Assembly (NCBI RefSeq): GCF_017874035.1
Contig: NZ_JAGGKV010000035.1
Location: forward strand, 1 to 49,920
Length of the DNA stretch: 49,920 nucleotides
Direction: 5' to 3'
DNA from: Paenibacillus aceris
GTDB taxonomy: Bacteria; Bacillota; Bacilli; Paenibacillales; NBRC-103111
Shown here: positions 1 through 7,696 of the stretch, piece by piece
Layout: the number at the start of each line of letters is the position of its first letter
How positions within the stretch are numbered: position 1 is the first letter of the stretch
Made by a program: the position numbers and the translations under genes
The notes under the pieces: generated by a model
The model's input: only the letters and a program-made list of their open reading frames with translations
Databases searched by the model: none
Told to the model about the DNA's origin: nothing

Positions 1-24
1 GCCAGGATCAAACTCTCCATAATA
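1..24 (-). rRNA. 16S rRNA, 5' end only
   Basis: Read on the minus strand this ends in GGAGAGTTTGATCCTGGC, the universal start of bacterial 16S rRNA. Only about the first 24 bases are inside the window; the rest lies to the left. The exact mature 5' end is estimated from the Bacillus 16S start. Confidence 0.93.
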
Positions 25-173
25 GAAAAGCTTAATTGTACTCATTGACTTGCTAGCGAGATTTTGCAATCTCATTTATAGTCGATTGCTCGACTTTGCT
101 TACTCACTCGTTGTTCAGTTTTCAAAGATCAATTTCTTTCGTTCACCGCCGCGTTACCGAAGCAGCGAAAAGT
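25..173 (-). other. rRNA operon leader
   Basis: Transcribed leader between the downstream rRNA promoter and the 16S gene. On the minus strand, positions 127-110 read CTTTGAAAACTGAACAAC, a sequence typical of Bacillus-group pre-16S leaders and rRNA spacers, where it takes part in processing and antitermination. No protein gene is credible here; a 65-codon open frame on the plus strand overlaps promoter and leader and has no ribosome site. Confidence 0.7.
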
Positions 174-202
174 AATATACCATGTCGAAATTTGATTTGC
201 AA
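174..202 (-). promoter_or_regulatory. rRNA promoter P2
   Basis: Minus strand: -35 TTGCAA (202-197), 17-bp spacer, -10 TATATT (179-174). The spacing is ideal and the site lies about 150 bases upstream of 16S, as expected for a Bacillus-group rRNA P2 promoter. Confidence 0.85.
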
Positions 203-272
203 GCATTTTTTAAAATTTCTTTTTTATGAATGTTTCATGCTGCAATTACCTGCGTTTGATCGACAGATTAGC

Positions 273-301
273 AATATACCATGGTTCCAATAGGATTACA
301 A
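273..301 (-). promoter_or_regulatory. rRNA promoter P1
   Basis: Minus strand: -35 TTGTAA (301-296), 17-bp spacer, -10 TATATT (278-273). It shares the core CATGGTATATT with P2 and lies 99 bases upstream of it, giving the tandem P1/P2 layout known for rRNA operons. Confidence 0.8.
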
Positions 302-306
302 CCTCT

Positions 307-347
307 AAAAAAAGAACAATGCTGTATTTCTACAGCGTTGTTCTTTT
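307..347 (-). terminator. terminator after ecsB
   Basis: An inverted repeat, AAGAACAA-GCTGTA against TACAGC-TTGTTCTT with a short loop, is followed on the minus strand by a run of Ts (plus-strand As at 307-313). It ends ecsB transcription just before the rRNA promoters and has some T-run in the other direction too. Confidence 0.85.
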
Positions 348-384
348 CCTTCAATAAAGCTCTATTCGTCTAGTGTTCGATAGT

Positions 385-1605
385 TCAATACCAGCTTGTA
401 AAAACGGAAGAAGTCCCATAAGCTAACGGAATCGCGGCTCCGATCATCAGAATAGGTCCCCACCAGGTGAAGAAAGAGATACCCATAAATAGGCTTATTA
501 AGATCAGCGCAGGCAGCACTAGAATAGGCGTTGTTAATTGGAGAGCTTGATGTTTCACTGTATCCTGGATAGGAAATAGGGTCAGAAAAGGTGCCGTTAA
601 TTCATCTTTGCAAAAGGATTTTCTCCAAAATGCCAACAGGCAAGCTGCAAGTATCCAGATCGTGATTTTAAGAACTCCCGGCAATATAAACATAGTCGCA
701 CTAATCAGAGCGGCAAATTGTATCGTTTGCTTCCATTGGGTGCCATTCCTAAAAAAGGATTTTACCAATAAATCAGCGATTCCGTTGCCAGCGCCTTTTC
801 CCTTAAACAAGCGTTGTGAATTCTTGAATAAAAGAGGACGCTTCCGTTTCGGTTTTCTTTTCCGCTCCATCACACGAATTAACATTAAAGAGACTATCCG
901 CATCCGCGAATCTCTTTCTCTGGCGACATCCGCCAAGAATGCCCCTTTCTCTTGCAACCGAATTTTGCTTAAGAACACAGCCAGTGCTAGAAGAAGAATC
1001 AGAATTGCCCAAATAAAGCTCGCGTTATGACTTACCGCCGCAACTAGCTTTTGATACGTGTAGAACAGCCCAACAAAAACCGCTATTCGCAACAGCCAAA
1101 GCAGTATTCCCTGTATACGTAGTGCAAGCAGTTGGCGAAGCAAGCCTAAATTTATTTTCAACAGATAGGTAAGCAACCAGAAGCAAATAATCTGAGGCAT
1201 ACCAAAAGAATACGTCTGAACCAGCAAAGGAAGAAACACAAGCGTCAATAGTAGCGTAGTGATCCCCTGCAGAACAAGAGAGTATCTGTAACCGAGAAAC
1301 ATGAGATGCTGAAACCAACGCTGGTTCTGCCTGAGAAAAAGCTGGTCCCCTTCCTCAACAAAATATCGAATAGTTCCAAGCCAAGTGAAAAGATAGAAGA
1401 CCGTCCCAACCATAAACATCGATATCCAACTAAACCAAGAAGGCTGAGCCGCCCACCAAGAATAGTATTGATAGCCAGCCACAATCATCAGCGGAATAAC
1501 AAAGTAGATGGCAATAACCCAATCCACCGCCATTCGTAACGCTTTATACTGAAAAAACCAATCCGATCGAACCCTTCGTGCAAAAAGCCGGAAGCTGCTT
1601 TTCAA
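385..1605 (-). CDS. ecsB: ABC transporter permease EcsB
   Basis: Membrane subunit of the EcsAB ABC exporter, which in Bacillus subtilis influences protein secretion, competence and regulated proteolysis. The 406-residue protein has several hydrophobic segments in its N-terminal half, a basic loop (KRKPKRKRPLLFKNS) near the middle and further hydrophobic segments at the C-terminus, and matches the usual length of about 400. A longer reading frame runs back to 1734 inside ecsA. I chose the TTG at 1605 because it sits 8 bases after a GAGAGGGGGG ribosome site, only 16 bases after the ecsA stop, and gives the start MKSSFRLFARRVRSDW. It is the second gene of the ecsA-ecsB operon. The hit-like gene Bacillus has nearby is not present. 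Confidence 0.87.
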   Translation of the reverse strand: MKSSFRLFARRVRSDWFFQYKALRMAVDWVIAIYFVIPLMIVAGYQYYSWWAAQPSWFSWISMFMVGTVFYLFTWLGTIRYFVEEGDQLFLRQNQRWFQHLMFLGYRYSLVLQGITTLLLTLVFLPLLVQTYSFGMPQIICFWLLTYLLKINLGLLRQLLALRIQGILLWLLRIAVFVGLFYTYQKLVAAVSHNASFIWAILILLLALAVFLSKIRLQEKGAFLADVARERDSRMRIVSLMLIRVMERKRKPKRKRPLLFKNSQRLFKGKGAGNGIADLLVKSFFRNGTQWKQTIQFAALISATMFILPGVLKITIWILAACLLAFWRKSFCKDELTAPFLTLFPIQDTVKHQALQLTTPILVLPALILISLFMGISFFTWWGPILMIGAAIPLAYGTSSVFTSWY

Positions 1606-1621
1606 GATGAGGTCCCCCCTC

Positions 1622-2335
1622 TCATAGTAAAGAATGGAAGCAGTCGAATAATGGCGCATCCGGCATGCCGCATTGCTGCCTAATGTCCTGCAGGGAGCCG
1701 TTTGCCACCAATCTGCCTCCTGAGAGAAGTACAAACGAACTGCAAATCCTCTCTGCTGTGTCTAAAACGTGTGTACTCATCAAAATGCCCGCGCCTCGCT
1801 TACGTTCCTCATCCAACATCCCCAAGAAATCTTTGATCGCCTTCGGGTCCAACCCAATGAAAGGCTCATCGACAATGTACACATCCGGTTTATTCAAAAA
1901 GCCCAGAATCAGCATGATTTTCTGCTGCATCCCTTTGGAAAACTTCCCTGGCAATTGATGCTTCTCATCCAGCAGCCGGAACCGGTGCAAGAGATCATCC
2001 GCACGCTCCAGAAATACGGTTCGATCAAGTTCATAAACGGAAGCGGCAAACTCCATATGCTCCCACAATGTCAGCTCATCATATAGAATCGGATGCTCCG
2101 GAATGTAGGCGTAGCTTTTGCGCTCCCCCATAAAAGAGATTTTTCCCTTGAACTCCTTCAGCAAGCCTAGGATGCTTTTCATCGTCGTGCTTTTGCCAGC
2201 CCCATTCGGACCTAACAGACCTACCAGTTCACCTTGCCGTACCTCAAAATGAATGTTTTTTATAATATCCGGAACCTCATCGTAACCAGCCTGATCAATA
2301 TGTACTTCTAATACAGCTAATCGTTCTTCTGACAT
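1622..2335 (-). CDS. ecsA: ABC transporter ATP-binding protein EcsA
   Basis: ATPase subunit of EcsAB. The 237-residue protein has a Walker A motif GPNGAGKST near residue 42, an ABC signature region around FSKGMQQKIMLI, a Walker B YIVDEPFIGLD and a switch histidine in MSTHVLD. The length agrees with EcsA of Bacillus (about 247). It is immediately followed by ecsB on the same strand. Upstream (2336-2496) I see no convincing sigma-A promoter for it; the ribosome site AAGGGA lies a little far from the ATG. EcsA is a better name than a generic ABC ATPase because the partner permease is EcsB-like. Confidence 0.9.
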   Translation of the reverse strand: MSEERLAVLEVHIDQAGYDEVPDIIKNIHFEVRQGELVGLLGPNGAGKSTTMKSILGLLKEFKGKISFMGERKSYAYIPEHPILYDELTLWEHMEFAASVYELDRTVFLERADDLLHRFRLLDEKHQLPGKFSKGMQQKIMLILGFLNKPDVYIVDEPFIGLDPKAIKDFLGMLDEERKRGAGILMSTHVLDTAERICSSFVLLSGGRLVANGSLQDIRQQCGMPDAPLFDCFHSLL

Positions 2336-2496
2336 TTGCGGTCACTTTCCCTTCTAACCTCATCCTATAGTGCATCTTCACATTTCTACCGCCTTTTATC
2401 AAGTTCTGCTTCCCCATGTATATAAATCGACGATTTGGTCAAATCTAGTATCTATTACTCTATCAACACATCTATCAACAAAAGGAGGTTCTGCAA

Positions 2497-2610
2497 ATGA
2501 AGGCTGACATGAAAAAAAATGTACTGCTTAATCGATACCATTTTCTGATGTGGGCAAAAACTGGCGACATTTTGTATCTTAAATTAATAGGAAATATGAT
2601 TTCACAATAA
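2497..2610 (+). CDS. small hypothetical protein, 37 residues
   Basis: A 37-codon frame, starting MKADMKKNVLLNRY and ending LIGNMISQ, has an excellent ribosome site (AAAGGAGG, 8 bases before the ATG) and is followed 21 bases after its stop by a strong intrinsic terminator. It thus looks like a complete one-gene transcription unit. The peptide is basic with a hydrophobic middle (HFLMWAKTGDILYLKL). A weak promoter candidate, TTATCA-17-TATATA, lies near 2400-2428. I recognise no family. It sits divergent from ecsA and upstream of the sigma-54 activator, with no evident functional link. Confidence 0.6.
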   Translation: MKADMKKNVLLNRYHFLMWAKTGDILYLKLIGNMISQ

Positions 2611-2631
2611 TTGAACTCATACATAACTGCC

Positions 2632-2666
2632 AAAGCCGTAAGGGATCCTGTCCCTTCGGCTTTTTG
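2632..2666 (+). terminator. terminator after the small gene
   Basis: AAAGCCG-(T)-AAGGGA / TCCCTT-CGGCTTT stem of 13 pairs with a short loop, followed by T5. It separates the 37-residue gene from the activator gene. Confidence 0.85.
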
Positions 2667-2749
2667 TATTGTCTGGTCTTAACCAGCTCCCGCCGTCATA
2701 AGATGTTAAGTGAACCACTGAACCATCCTTACGCGAGGGGGGGTACATC

Positions 2750-4171
2750 ATGTCTGGTCAGAACGAGCATGGAGCGGCTTATTTTGAAAAAATGCTGAAT
2801 ATCATTGATGTAGGTGTTCATCTCATTGACCGTGAGGGAATTACCATTTTCTATAATGATAAGATGGCCGAAACCGATGGTTTGAAAAGGGAGCAGGTGG
2901 TTGGGAAGAATTTTTTTGAGCTTTTCCCCTCCTTAACCAATGAAACGAGCACTTTCATGAAGGTGCTGCAATCCGGCACAGAAATCCGCGAAAAAATCCA
3001 AACCTATGTCAGCGTGACAGGCAAAAGAATCACAACCATTAACAGCACGTACCCTATTCTTGAGCACGGTGAAATTATCGGCGCCTTAGAGGTGGCCAAA
3101 GATATTACAAGCATCGTTCATCTCCACGATCAAATTCTGGATCTTCGGCATCAAATCTATGAGTCCCCTGCCAAAGAAAAAAAAAGTGCAAGCTCCGCCC
3201 GCTACCATTTCAGTGATTTAATCGGCAAAAATGAAGCTTTCCTGCAAACGATCTCTTTTGCCAAAAAAGCATCGCGTACAAGCTCGCCCGTTCTGATCTG
3301 CGGTCCGACCGGCACGGGGAAGGAATTGGTTGCCCAAAGCATCCATAATGCAGGAGCTCGTAGAAATCGACTTTTTATCGCGCAAAATTGTGCGGCTGTC
3401 CCCAATGAACTGATGGAAGGCATCATGTTCGGAACGGCACGGGGAGCATTTACCGGTGCCATCGACCGAGCAGGCTTATTCGAACAAGCCAACGGCGGAA
3501 CGCTTTTTCTCGATGAATTGAACAGCTTGGATTTATTTTTGCAGGCGAAATTATTGCGTGTGCTGCAGGACGGTCTTGTTCGCCGGGTTGGTGGCACGAA
3601 TGAGCAGCAGGTGGATGTCCGCATCATTACTGCTATGAATATAGACCCTAAGGATGCCTTAGATAAGGGTATGCTGCGCAGCGATCTATTTTACAGATTG
3701 AATGTTGTAAATCTTACACTCCCTCCGCTCGCCGGGCGTAAAGAGGATATTCCGATTTTGACGAATCATTTTATAGATAAATTTAATGACCTGTTTGGTA
3801 TGAAAATTACGAGCATAGCGCCATCCGCCATGCAGCGTTTGCTCGACTATCATTGGCCGGGAAATATTCGCGAGCTTAGCCATGCGATTGAATCGACCTA
3901 TAATATGATGGAGCTGGAGTGCGAAATCATTGAAGAAACGCATCTTCCCGCTTCGATCACGGGGAATAATGCCCTCCGGTTTGAGCAGCGGCCTGAGTCG
4001 GCGAACCCAACCGGATTAACCGATAAGGTGAAACAGCTGGAAAGGGAAGCGATTGTGAGCGCGCTCGCCCATCATCAATACAATGTTACTCTGACCGCTC
4101 AAGCGCTCGGCATCAAGCGCCAAGCCCTGCAATATAAACTTCATCGCTACGGCATCGTGAGAAAACCTTAA
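2750..4171 (+). CDS. sigma-54-dependent activator (PAS-AAA-Fis), RocR-like
   Basis: Enhancer-binding protein that would activate RNA polymerase carrying sigma-54. The 473 residues hold an N-terminal PAS-like sensor (about 10-120), an AAA+ domain (about 153-395) and a C-terminal Fis-type helix-turn-helix (about 445-470). The AAA+ domain carries Walker A GPTGTGKE (185-192), the sigma-54 contact loop GAFTGA (232-237), Walker B TLFLDE (251-256) and RSDLFYRLN (310-318). The ATG follows a GAGGGGGGG ribosome site. Architecture matches RocR/BkdR-type regulators of amino-acid catabolism in Bacillus. Its position beside kamA, two -24/-12 promoters and rpoN makes it the likely regulator of this lysine island. 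The PAS ligand, perhaps lysine or beta-lysine, is unknown. I give no symbol because orthology to RocR is not established. Confidence 0.9.
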   Translation: MSGQNEHGAAYFEKMLNIIDVGVHLIDREGITIFYNDKMAETDGLKREQVVGKNFFELFPSLTNETSTFMKVLQSGTEIREKIQTYVSVTGKRITTINSTYPILEHGEIIGALEVAKDITSIVHLHDQILDLRHQIYESPAKEKKSASSARYHFSDLIGKNEAFLQTISFAKKASRTSSPVLICGPTGTGKELVAQSIHNAGARRNRLFIAQNCAAVPNELMEGIMFGTARGAFTGAIDRAGLFEQANGGTLFLDELNSLDLFLQAKLLRVLQDGLVRRVGGTNEQQVDVRIITAMNIDPKDALDKGMLRSDLFYRLNVVNLTLPPLAGRKEDIPILTNHFIDKFNDLFGMKITSIAPSAMQRLLDYHWPGNIRELSHAIESTYNMMELECEIIEETHLPASITGNNALRFEQRPESANPTGLTDKVKQLEREAIVSALAHHQYNVTLTAQALGIKRQALQYKLHRYGIVRKP

Positions 4172-4181
4172 TCTGTCCACC

Positions 4182-4202
4182 GACTCCGCAAGGAGTCTTT
4201 TT
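4182..4202 (+). terminator. terminator after the activator gene
   Basis: GACTCC-GCAA-GGAGTC hairpin followed by TTTTT. The six-pair stem with a GCAA tetraloop insulates kamA from the activator's transcription, so kamA depends on its own promoter. Confidence 0.75.
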
Positions 4203-4230
4203 CGTGTTATCCGATGCAGTGAGGAAATGT

Positions 4231-4246
4231 TGGCATGCTTTTTGCA
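4231..4246 (+). promoter_or_regulatory. sigma-54 promoter of kamA
   Basis: TGGCATGCTTTTTGCA matches the -24/-12 consensus TGGCACGNNNNTTGCW at all but one defined base. GG and GC are separated by exactly 10 bp (4232-4233 and 4244-4245). Transcription should start near 4257, leaving a leader of about 30 bases with the GGAGG ribosome site before the kamA ATG at 4288. Confidence 0.92.
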
Positions 4247-4287
4247 TCTTCTATTACTGAGCAATCATCATTACTGGAGGTGCCAAT

Positions 4288-5724
4288 ATGGAACGACGTC
4301 ACTGGAAACAGGTTGCACTATGGAAAAACGTCACAGATGAGCAATGGAATGATTGGCTTTGGCAGCTGACACACACCATTCGTTCCTTGGATGATCTGAA
4401 GAAAGTCGTAAATTTGACCCCCGAGGAAGAAGAGGGCGTTCGCATCTCGACGCAAACGATCCCATTGAATATTACCCCTTACTACGCATCTTTGATGAAT
4501 CCCGATGATCCGCGATGCCCGATTCGCATGCAGTCTGTCCCTGTTTCTGCCGAATTGTTGAAAACGAAATATGATCTGGAGGACCCTCTGCATGAGGATG
4601 AGGACTCCCCAACGCCAGGCTTAACGCACCGTTACCCGGACAGGGTGCTTTTCCTGGTTACTAATCAGTGTTCGATGTACTGCCGGTACTGCACGCGCCG
4701 CCGCTTCTCAGGTCAAGTGGGGATGGGCGTTCCCAAAAAACAATTGGATGACGCCATTGCGTATATTCGAAATACGCCTGAGGTGCGCGACGTTTTGCTT
4801 TCCGGTGGGGATGGGCTGCTGATTAACGACAACATTTTGGAGTATATATTGAAAAATTTGCGGGCGATTCCCCACGTCGAAATCATCCGGATCGGCACGC
4901 GGGCGCCGGTTGTTTTCCCGCAGCGAATTACAGAGCATTTGTGCTCCATCATTAAAAAATATCATCCGGTCTGGCTCAACACGCATTTCAACCACCCTTT
5001 GGAAATGACGGAAGAAGCAAAAAAATCATGCGCCATGCTCGCCGATGCAGGTGTTCCTCTGGGCAATCAGTCTGTCATACTGGCAGGCATCAACGACAGC
5101 ACCTACATTATGAAAAAGCTCATGCATGACCTTGTAAAAATGCGCGTACGCCCTTATTACATTTACCAATGCGATTTGTCCGAGGGAATCGGCCATTTCA
5201 GGGCCCCCGTATCCAAAGGCCTCGAAATTATCGAGTCGCTGCGCGGCCACACGTCCGGGTATGCGGTCCCGACTTTCGTTGTGGATGCACCCGGCGGAGG
5301 AGGCAAAATTGCGCTTCAGCCAAACTATTTGATCTCGCAGAGCCAAGATAAAGTGATTTTGCGCAACTACGAGGGTGTCATCGTCGGGTACCCAGAGCCC
5401 AAAAACTATGTGCCAGGCCGGGCGGATGAGTATTTCAACGAATTCTACGGGGTTGAAAAGCAGCCTGAAAGCACGGGCATCATTGCGCTGATGAAAGATG
5501 AAAAATTCAACTTAGTGCCAGAAAATTTGCGCCGGATCGGCAGAAGGAAAGCATACTCGGATTCGCCGGAGCACGCCTCTTTGAAGGATCGCCGGACAAA
5601 GCGGGATGAAATGAAAGATAAGCTGATGAAGGCGCAGCAAAAAGAGAGCAAGGCGGCCGCTGCGGAAGGCGCCCCGTCCACGGGGGCGCCTAGTGAGGGC
5701 GAAGAGCCAAGCGCGGAAAGCTGA
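4288..5724 (+). CDS. kamA: L-lysine 2,3-aminomutase
   Basis: Radical-SAM, PLP-dependent enzyme converting L-lysine to L-beta-lysine. The 478 residues show the radical-SAM cluster motif CSMYCRYC (128-135) and the PLP-binding motif PGGGGK (Lys340). The acidic residues thought to bind the lysine substrate are seen in YIYQCDLSEG (Asp296) and VVDAPGG (Asp333). Length agrees with Bacillus YodO/KamA (about 470). Start: GGAGG 8 bases before the ATG. The last 30 residues are Ala/Glu/Ser-rich low complexity. The DNA coding for them contains a perfect GC hairpin (GGCGCCCC/GGGGCGCC near 5668-5690) and runs straight into the GC-rich repeat array after the stop. First committed step of the pathway encoded by the island. 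Confidence 0.96.
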   Translation: MERRHWKQVALWKNVTDEQWNDWLWQLTHTIRSLDDLKKVVNLTPEEEEGVRISTQTIPLNITPYYASLMNPDDPRCPIRMQSVPVSAELLKTKYDLEDPLHEDEDSPTPGLTHRYPDRVLFLVTNQCSMYCRYCTRRRFSGQVGMGVPKKQLDDAIAYIRNTPEVRDVLLSGGDGLLINDNILEYILKNLRAIPHVEIIRIGTRAPVVFPQRITEHLCSIIKKYHPVWLNTHFNHPLEMTEEAKKSCAMLADAGVPLGNQSVILAGINDSTYIMKKLMHDLVKMRVRPYYIYQCDLSEGIGHFRAPVSKGLEIIESLRGHTSGYAVPTFVVDAPGGGGKIALQPNYLISQSQDKVILRNYEGVIVGYPEPKNYVPGRADEYFNEFYGVEKQPESTGIIALMKDEKFNLVPENLRRIGRRKAYSDSPEHASLKDRRTKRDEMKDKLMKAQQKESKAAAAEGAPSTGAPSEGEEPSAES

Positions 5725-5958
5725 GCGGACTGGCCGAATGAGCGGCTAGTGCGGGGCGACCCTGCGAGGGTGCGGGCGAGTTTGCGCAGGGCGGACGGGC
5801 GAGGTGCGGAGTGAGTTAGCGCTGAGCGGACGAACGAGGTGCGGAGCGAGCTTGCGTGGAGCGTCAGTGCGGGGCGCGGACCGAGTTTGCGCGGGGCAGG
5901 CGCGTAGCGAGTTTACGCTGAGCGGCGGGCGGCGGTTAGCGTACAAGGGGCGCTAGAG
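5725..5958. repeat. GC-rich degenerate tandem array, about 35-bp units
   Basis: The stretch after kamA is very GC-rich and made of imperfect tandem units of about 35 bases. They can be seen starting GAGCGGACGG near 5786 and GAGCGGACGA near 5823, and again near 5858. Recurrent words are GCGAGTTTGCGC, GGTGCGGAG and TTAGCGCTGAGCGG. It ends exactly where the palindromic intergenic element begins. No gene is credible in it: a 66-codon antisense frame has biased, repetitive composition. Confidence 0.65.
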
Positions 5959-6135
5959 GGAACAATGGTCCGCTATTTTGCAAAAGAGCGTCACTTTCCT
6001 TCGCCAAAGGAAACTACGATCCGCTATTTTGCCAATGTGGGCCCAATTGCAAGGATTCAGGGTAAATAAGGCCCTGTAGTTCCATTGGGACTCTCAATTC
6101 AGCGCATTTCGCTCAATATAGAGGACTGTAGTTCC
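5959..6135. repeat. intergenic four-site inverted element, copy A
   Basis: Complete copy (177 bp) of a dispersed element. Left-type sites carry CCGCTATTTT at 5970 and 6021 (51 bp apart). Right-type sites carry CTGTAGTTCC at 6074 and 6126 (52 bp apart). The inner pair is 53 bp apart. Left and right sites are approximate reverse complements, GGAAC(T)A..(T)CCGCTATTTT against AAATAAGGCCCTGTAGTTCC, so the whole can fold as nested long hairpins. Two other complete copies lie at 33379 and 49566. Non-coding. Confidence 0.8.
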
Positions 6136-6176
6136 TATACACACAAGAGTTGACGTGATGCCACCTATAAACATTA

Positions 6177-6221
6177 AAGGGGTATCCCTTAAGTAGACAT
6201 TCTACCTAAGGGATACCCCTT
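6177..6221 (-). terminator. hairpin after the lysine-island operon
   Basis: A long, almost perfect inverted repeat, AAGGGGTATCCCTTA against TAAGGGATACCCCTT, is extended by GTAG/CTAC around a short loop. It sits about 40 bases after the aldehyde dehydrogenase stop. The T-run after it on the minus strand is poor, so it may act as an mRNA-stabilising end as much as a terminator. Confidence 0.6.
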
Positions 6222-6262
6222 CAATTTTCCTAGAAACGCACAGGCAGAGCAGGCCAGGAGCG

Positions 6263-7681
6263 CTACTTTTTAAAGCATATCAGCTTCAGCTCGGTCAGCT
6301 CCTCCACAGCGTATTTCACGCCTTCCCGTCCTGTTCCGCTTTCCTTAACGCCGCCATACGGCATTTGGTCGACGCGAAAGGTGGGGATATCATTAATCAT
6401 GACGCCCCCCACCTCTAATGTTTCAGCAGCGGCGAATGCGGTCCGAATATTTTGCGTATATATCCCCGCTTGCAGGCCATACCTGGAATCGTTGACCAGG
6501 CGGATGCCTTCCTCAACGCTGGCGATTTTATTGATCATCACGATGGGAGCAAAAGCTTCCCGGCAGGAGACGCTGCTCGCGGCATCAACATGCAGCAGAA
6601 CTGTCGGATGAACGACATTCCCCTCTTTCCTGTTGCCGGTTGCGACAACGGCGCCGGATTTCTCCGCATCCGCTATCCACTCCATAGCGCGCTTGGCATC
6701 GCGCGCACTGATAACAGCCGATAAATCCGTCTGGAGATCAAGCGGATCCCCTAATCGAAGCATCTCAGTCTGCTTGACGAACTTTCCGACAAATTCATCA
6801 AACAGCTGCTCATGCACGTAAATTCGTTGAATGGAAATACACACCTGGCCTGCATAGGAAAAAGCTCCCGTAACCGCTCGCGCAATCATGCCATCCACAT
6901 CCGTCCCTTGATCGACAATGAGCGCAGAATTAGAGCCTAATTCTAAAACCACTTTTTTGAGGCCGGCCTTGCTGCGTATGGCTATCCCGACTTCCGGACT
7001 TCCAGTGAAGGTCACCGCTTTCACGCGTTCATCGGTCACCAGCAAGTCCCCAATGGCGCTCCCGCTGCCGGTTACAACGTTCAGCGCCCCTGCGGGAAGC
7101 CCCGCCTGCTGCAAAAGCTCTGCCAATAACAACGCAGACAGCGGCGTTTGGCCAGCAGGCTTCAAGACGAGCGTGTTGCCCGCAGCAAGCGCGGGACCCA
7201 CCTTATGCGCAACCAAATTCATCGGAAAGTTAAACGGTGTTATCGCTGCTATGACGCCCAAAGGCTGGCGAATCGTGTATGCCACACGATCCTCTCCGCC
7301 CGGTGCTGCGTCCATCGGAATCGTTTCGCCGTGAATCCGCTTCGCCTCTTCAGCAGCAAACTTGTACGTTGCGATGGTTCGCTCCACCTCAAGCCTTGCC
7401 GTTTTTAGCGGCTTCGCTGCTTCAAGCGCAATAATTCCTGCGCATTCCTCCGCCCTTTCGCGGATTAGAGCCGCCAGCCTTTCTAAGATCGCAGCCCGTT
7501 CATGTGCCGGCATCCGCGCCATCAAGGGTCTGGCTCTTTCAGCCGCCACCAGTGCGCGCTGCACTTCGGCCGCTCCTGCGTAGGCAATCTCGGCAATCTG
7601 TTCACCGCTGTAGGGTGAGAATAAGGGCCGGTATTCGCCAGCCTCTACCCATTTCCCCTCTATGAATAAGTGCTTTCTCAT
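6263..7681 (-). CDS. aldehyde dehydrogenase, probable succinate-semialdehyde dehydrogenase
   Basis: NAD(P)-dependent aldehyde dehydrogenase of 472 residues. Visible are the cofactor motif ITPFNFPMN (147-155), the general base Glu247 in VVLELGSNS (the usual ELGG is changed to ELGS) and the catalytic Cys281 in YAGQVCISIQR. In context it would oxidise succinate semialdehyde, made by the GABA aminotransferase just upstream, to succinate, the last step of the pathway. Sequence alone does not fix the substrate; related enzymes act on lactaldehyde or other short semialdehydes. The ATG follows GAAAGGGG and lies 15 bases after the aminotransferase stop. It is the last gene of the minus-strand sigma-54 operon. 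Confidence 0.82.
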   Translation of the reverse strand: MRKHLFIEGKWVEAGEYRPLFSPYSGEQIAEIAYAGAAEVQRALVAAERARPLMARMPAHERAAILERLAALIRERAEECAGIIALEAAKPLKTARLEVERTIATYKFAAEEAKRIHGETIPMDAAPGGEDRVAYTIRQPLGVIAAITPFNFPMNLVAHKVGPALAAGNTLVLKPAGQTPLSALLLAELLQQAGLPAGALNVVTGSGSAIGDLLVTDERVKAVTFTGSPEVGIAIRSKAGLKKVVLELGSNSALIVDQGTDVDGMIARAVTGAFSYAGQVCISIQRIYVHEQLFDEFVGKFVKQTEMLRLGDPLDLQTDLSAVISARDAKRAMEWIADAEKSGAVVATGNRKEGNVVHPTVLLHVDAASSVSCREAFAPIVMINKIASVEEGIRLVNDSRYGLQAGIYTQNIRTAFAAAETLEVGGVMINDIPTFRVDQMPYGGVKESGTGREGVKYAVEELTELKLICFKK

Positions 7682-7696
7682 GCTGTTTCCCCTTTC

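Noticed and set aside
96..293. 65-codon frame in the rRNA promoter region
   Set aside because: Overlaps both rRNA promoters and the leader box, lacks a ribosome site and has no protein-like pattern.
1606..1734. N-terminal extension of EcsB
   Set aside because: It lies wholly within the ecsA coding region in another frame; the TTG at 1605 has a good ribosome site and fits the family start.
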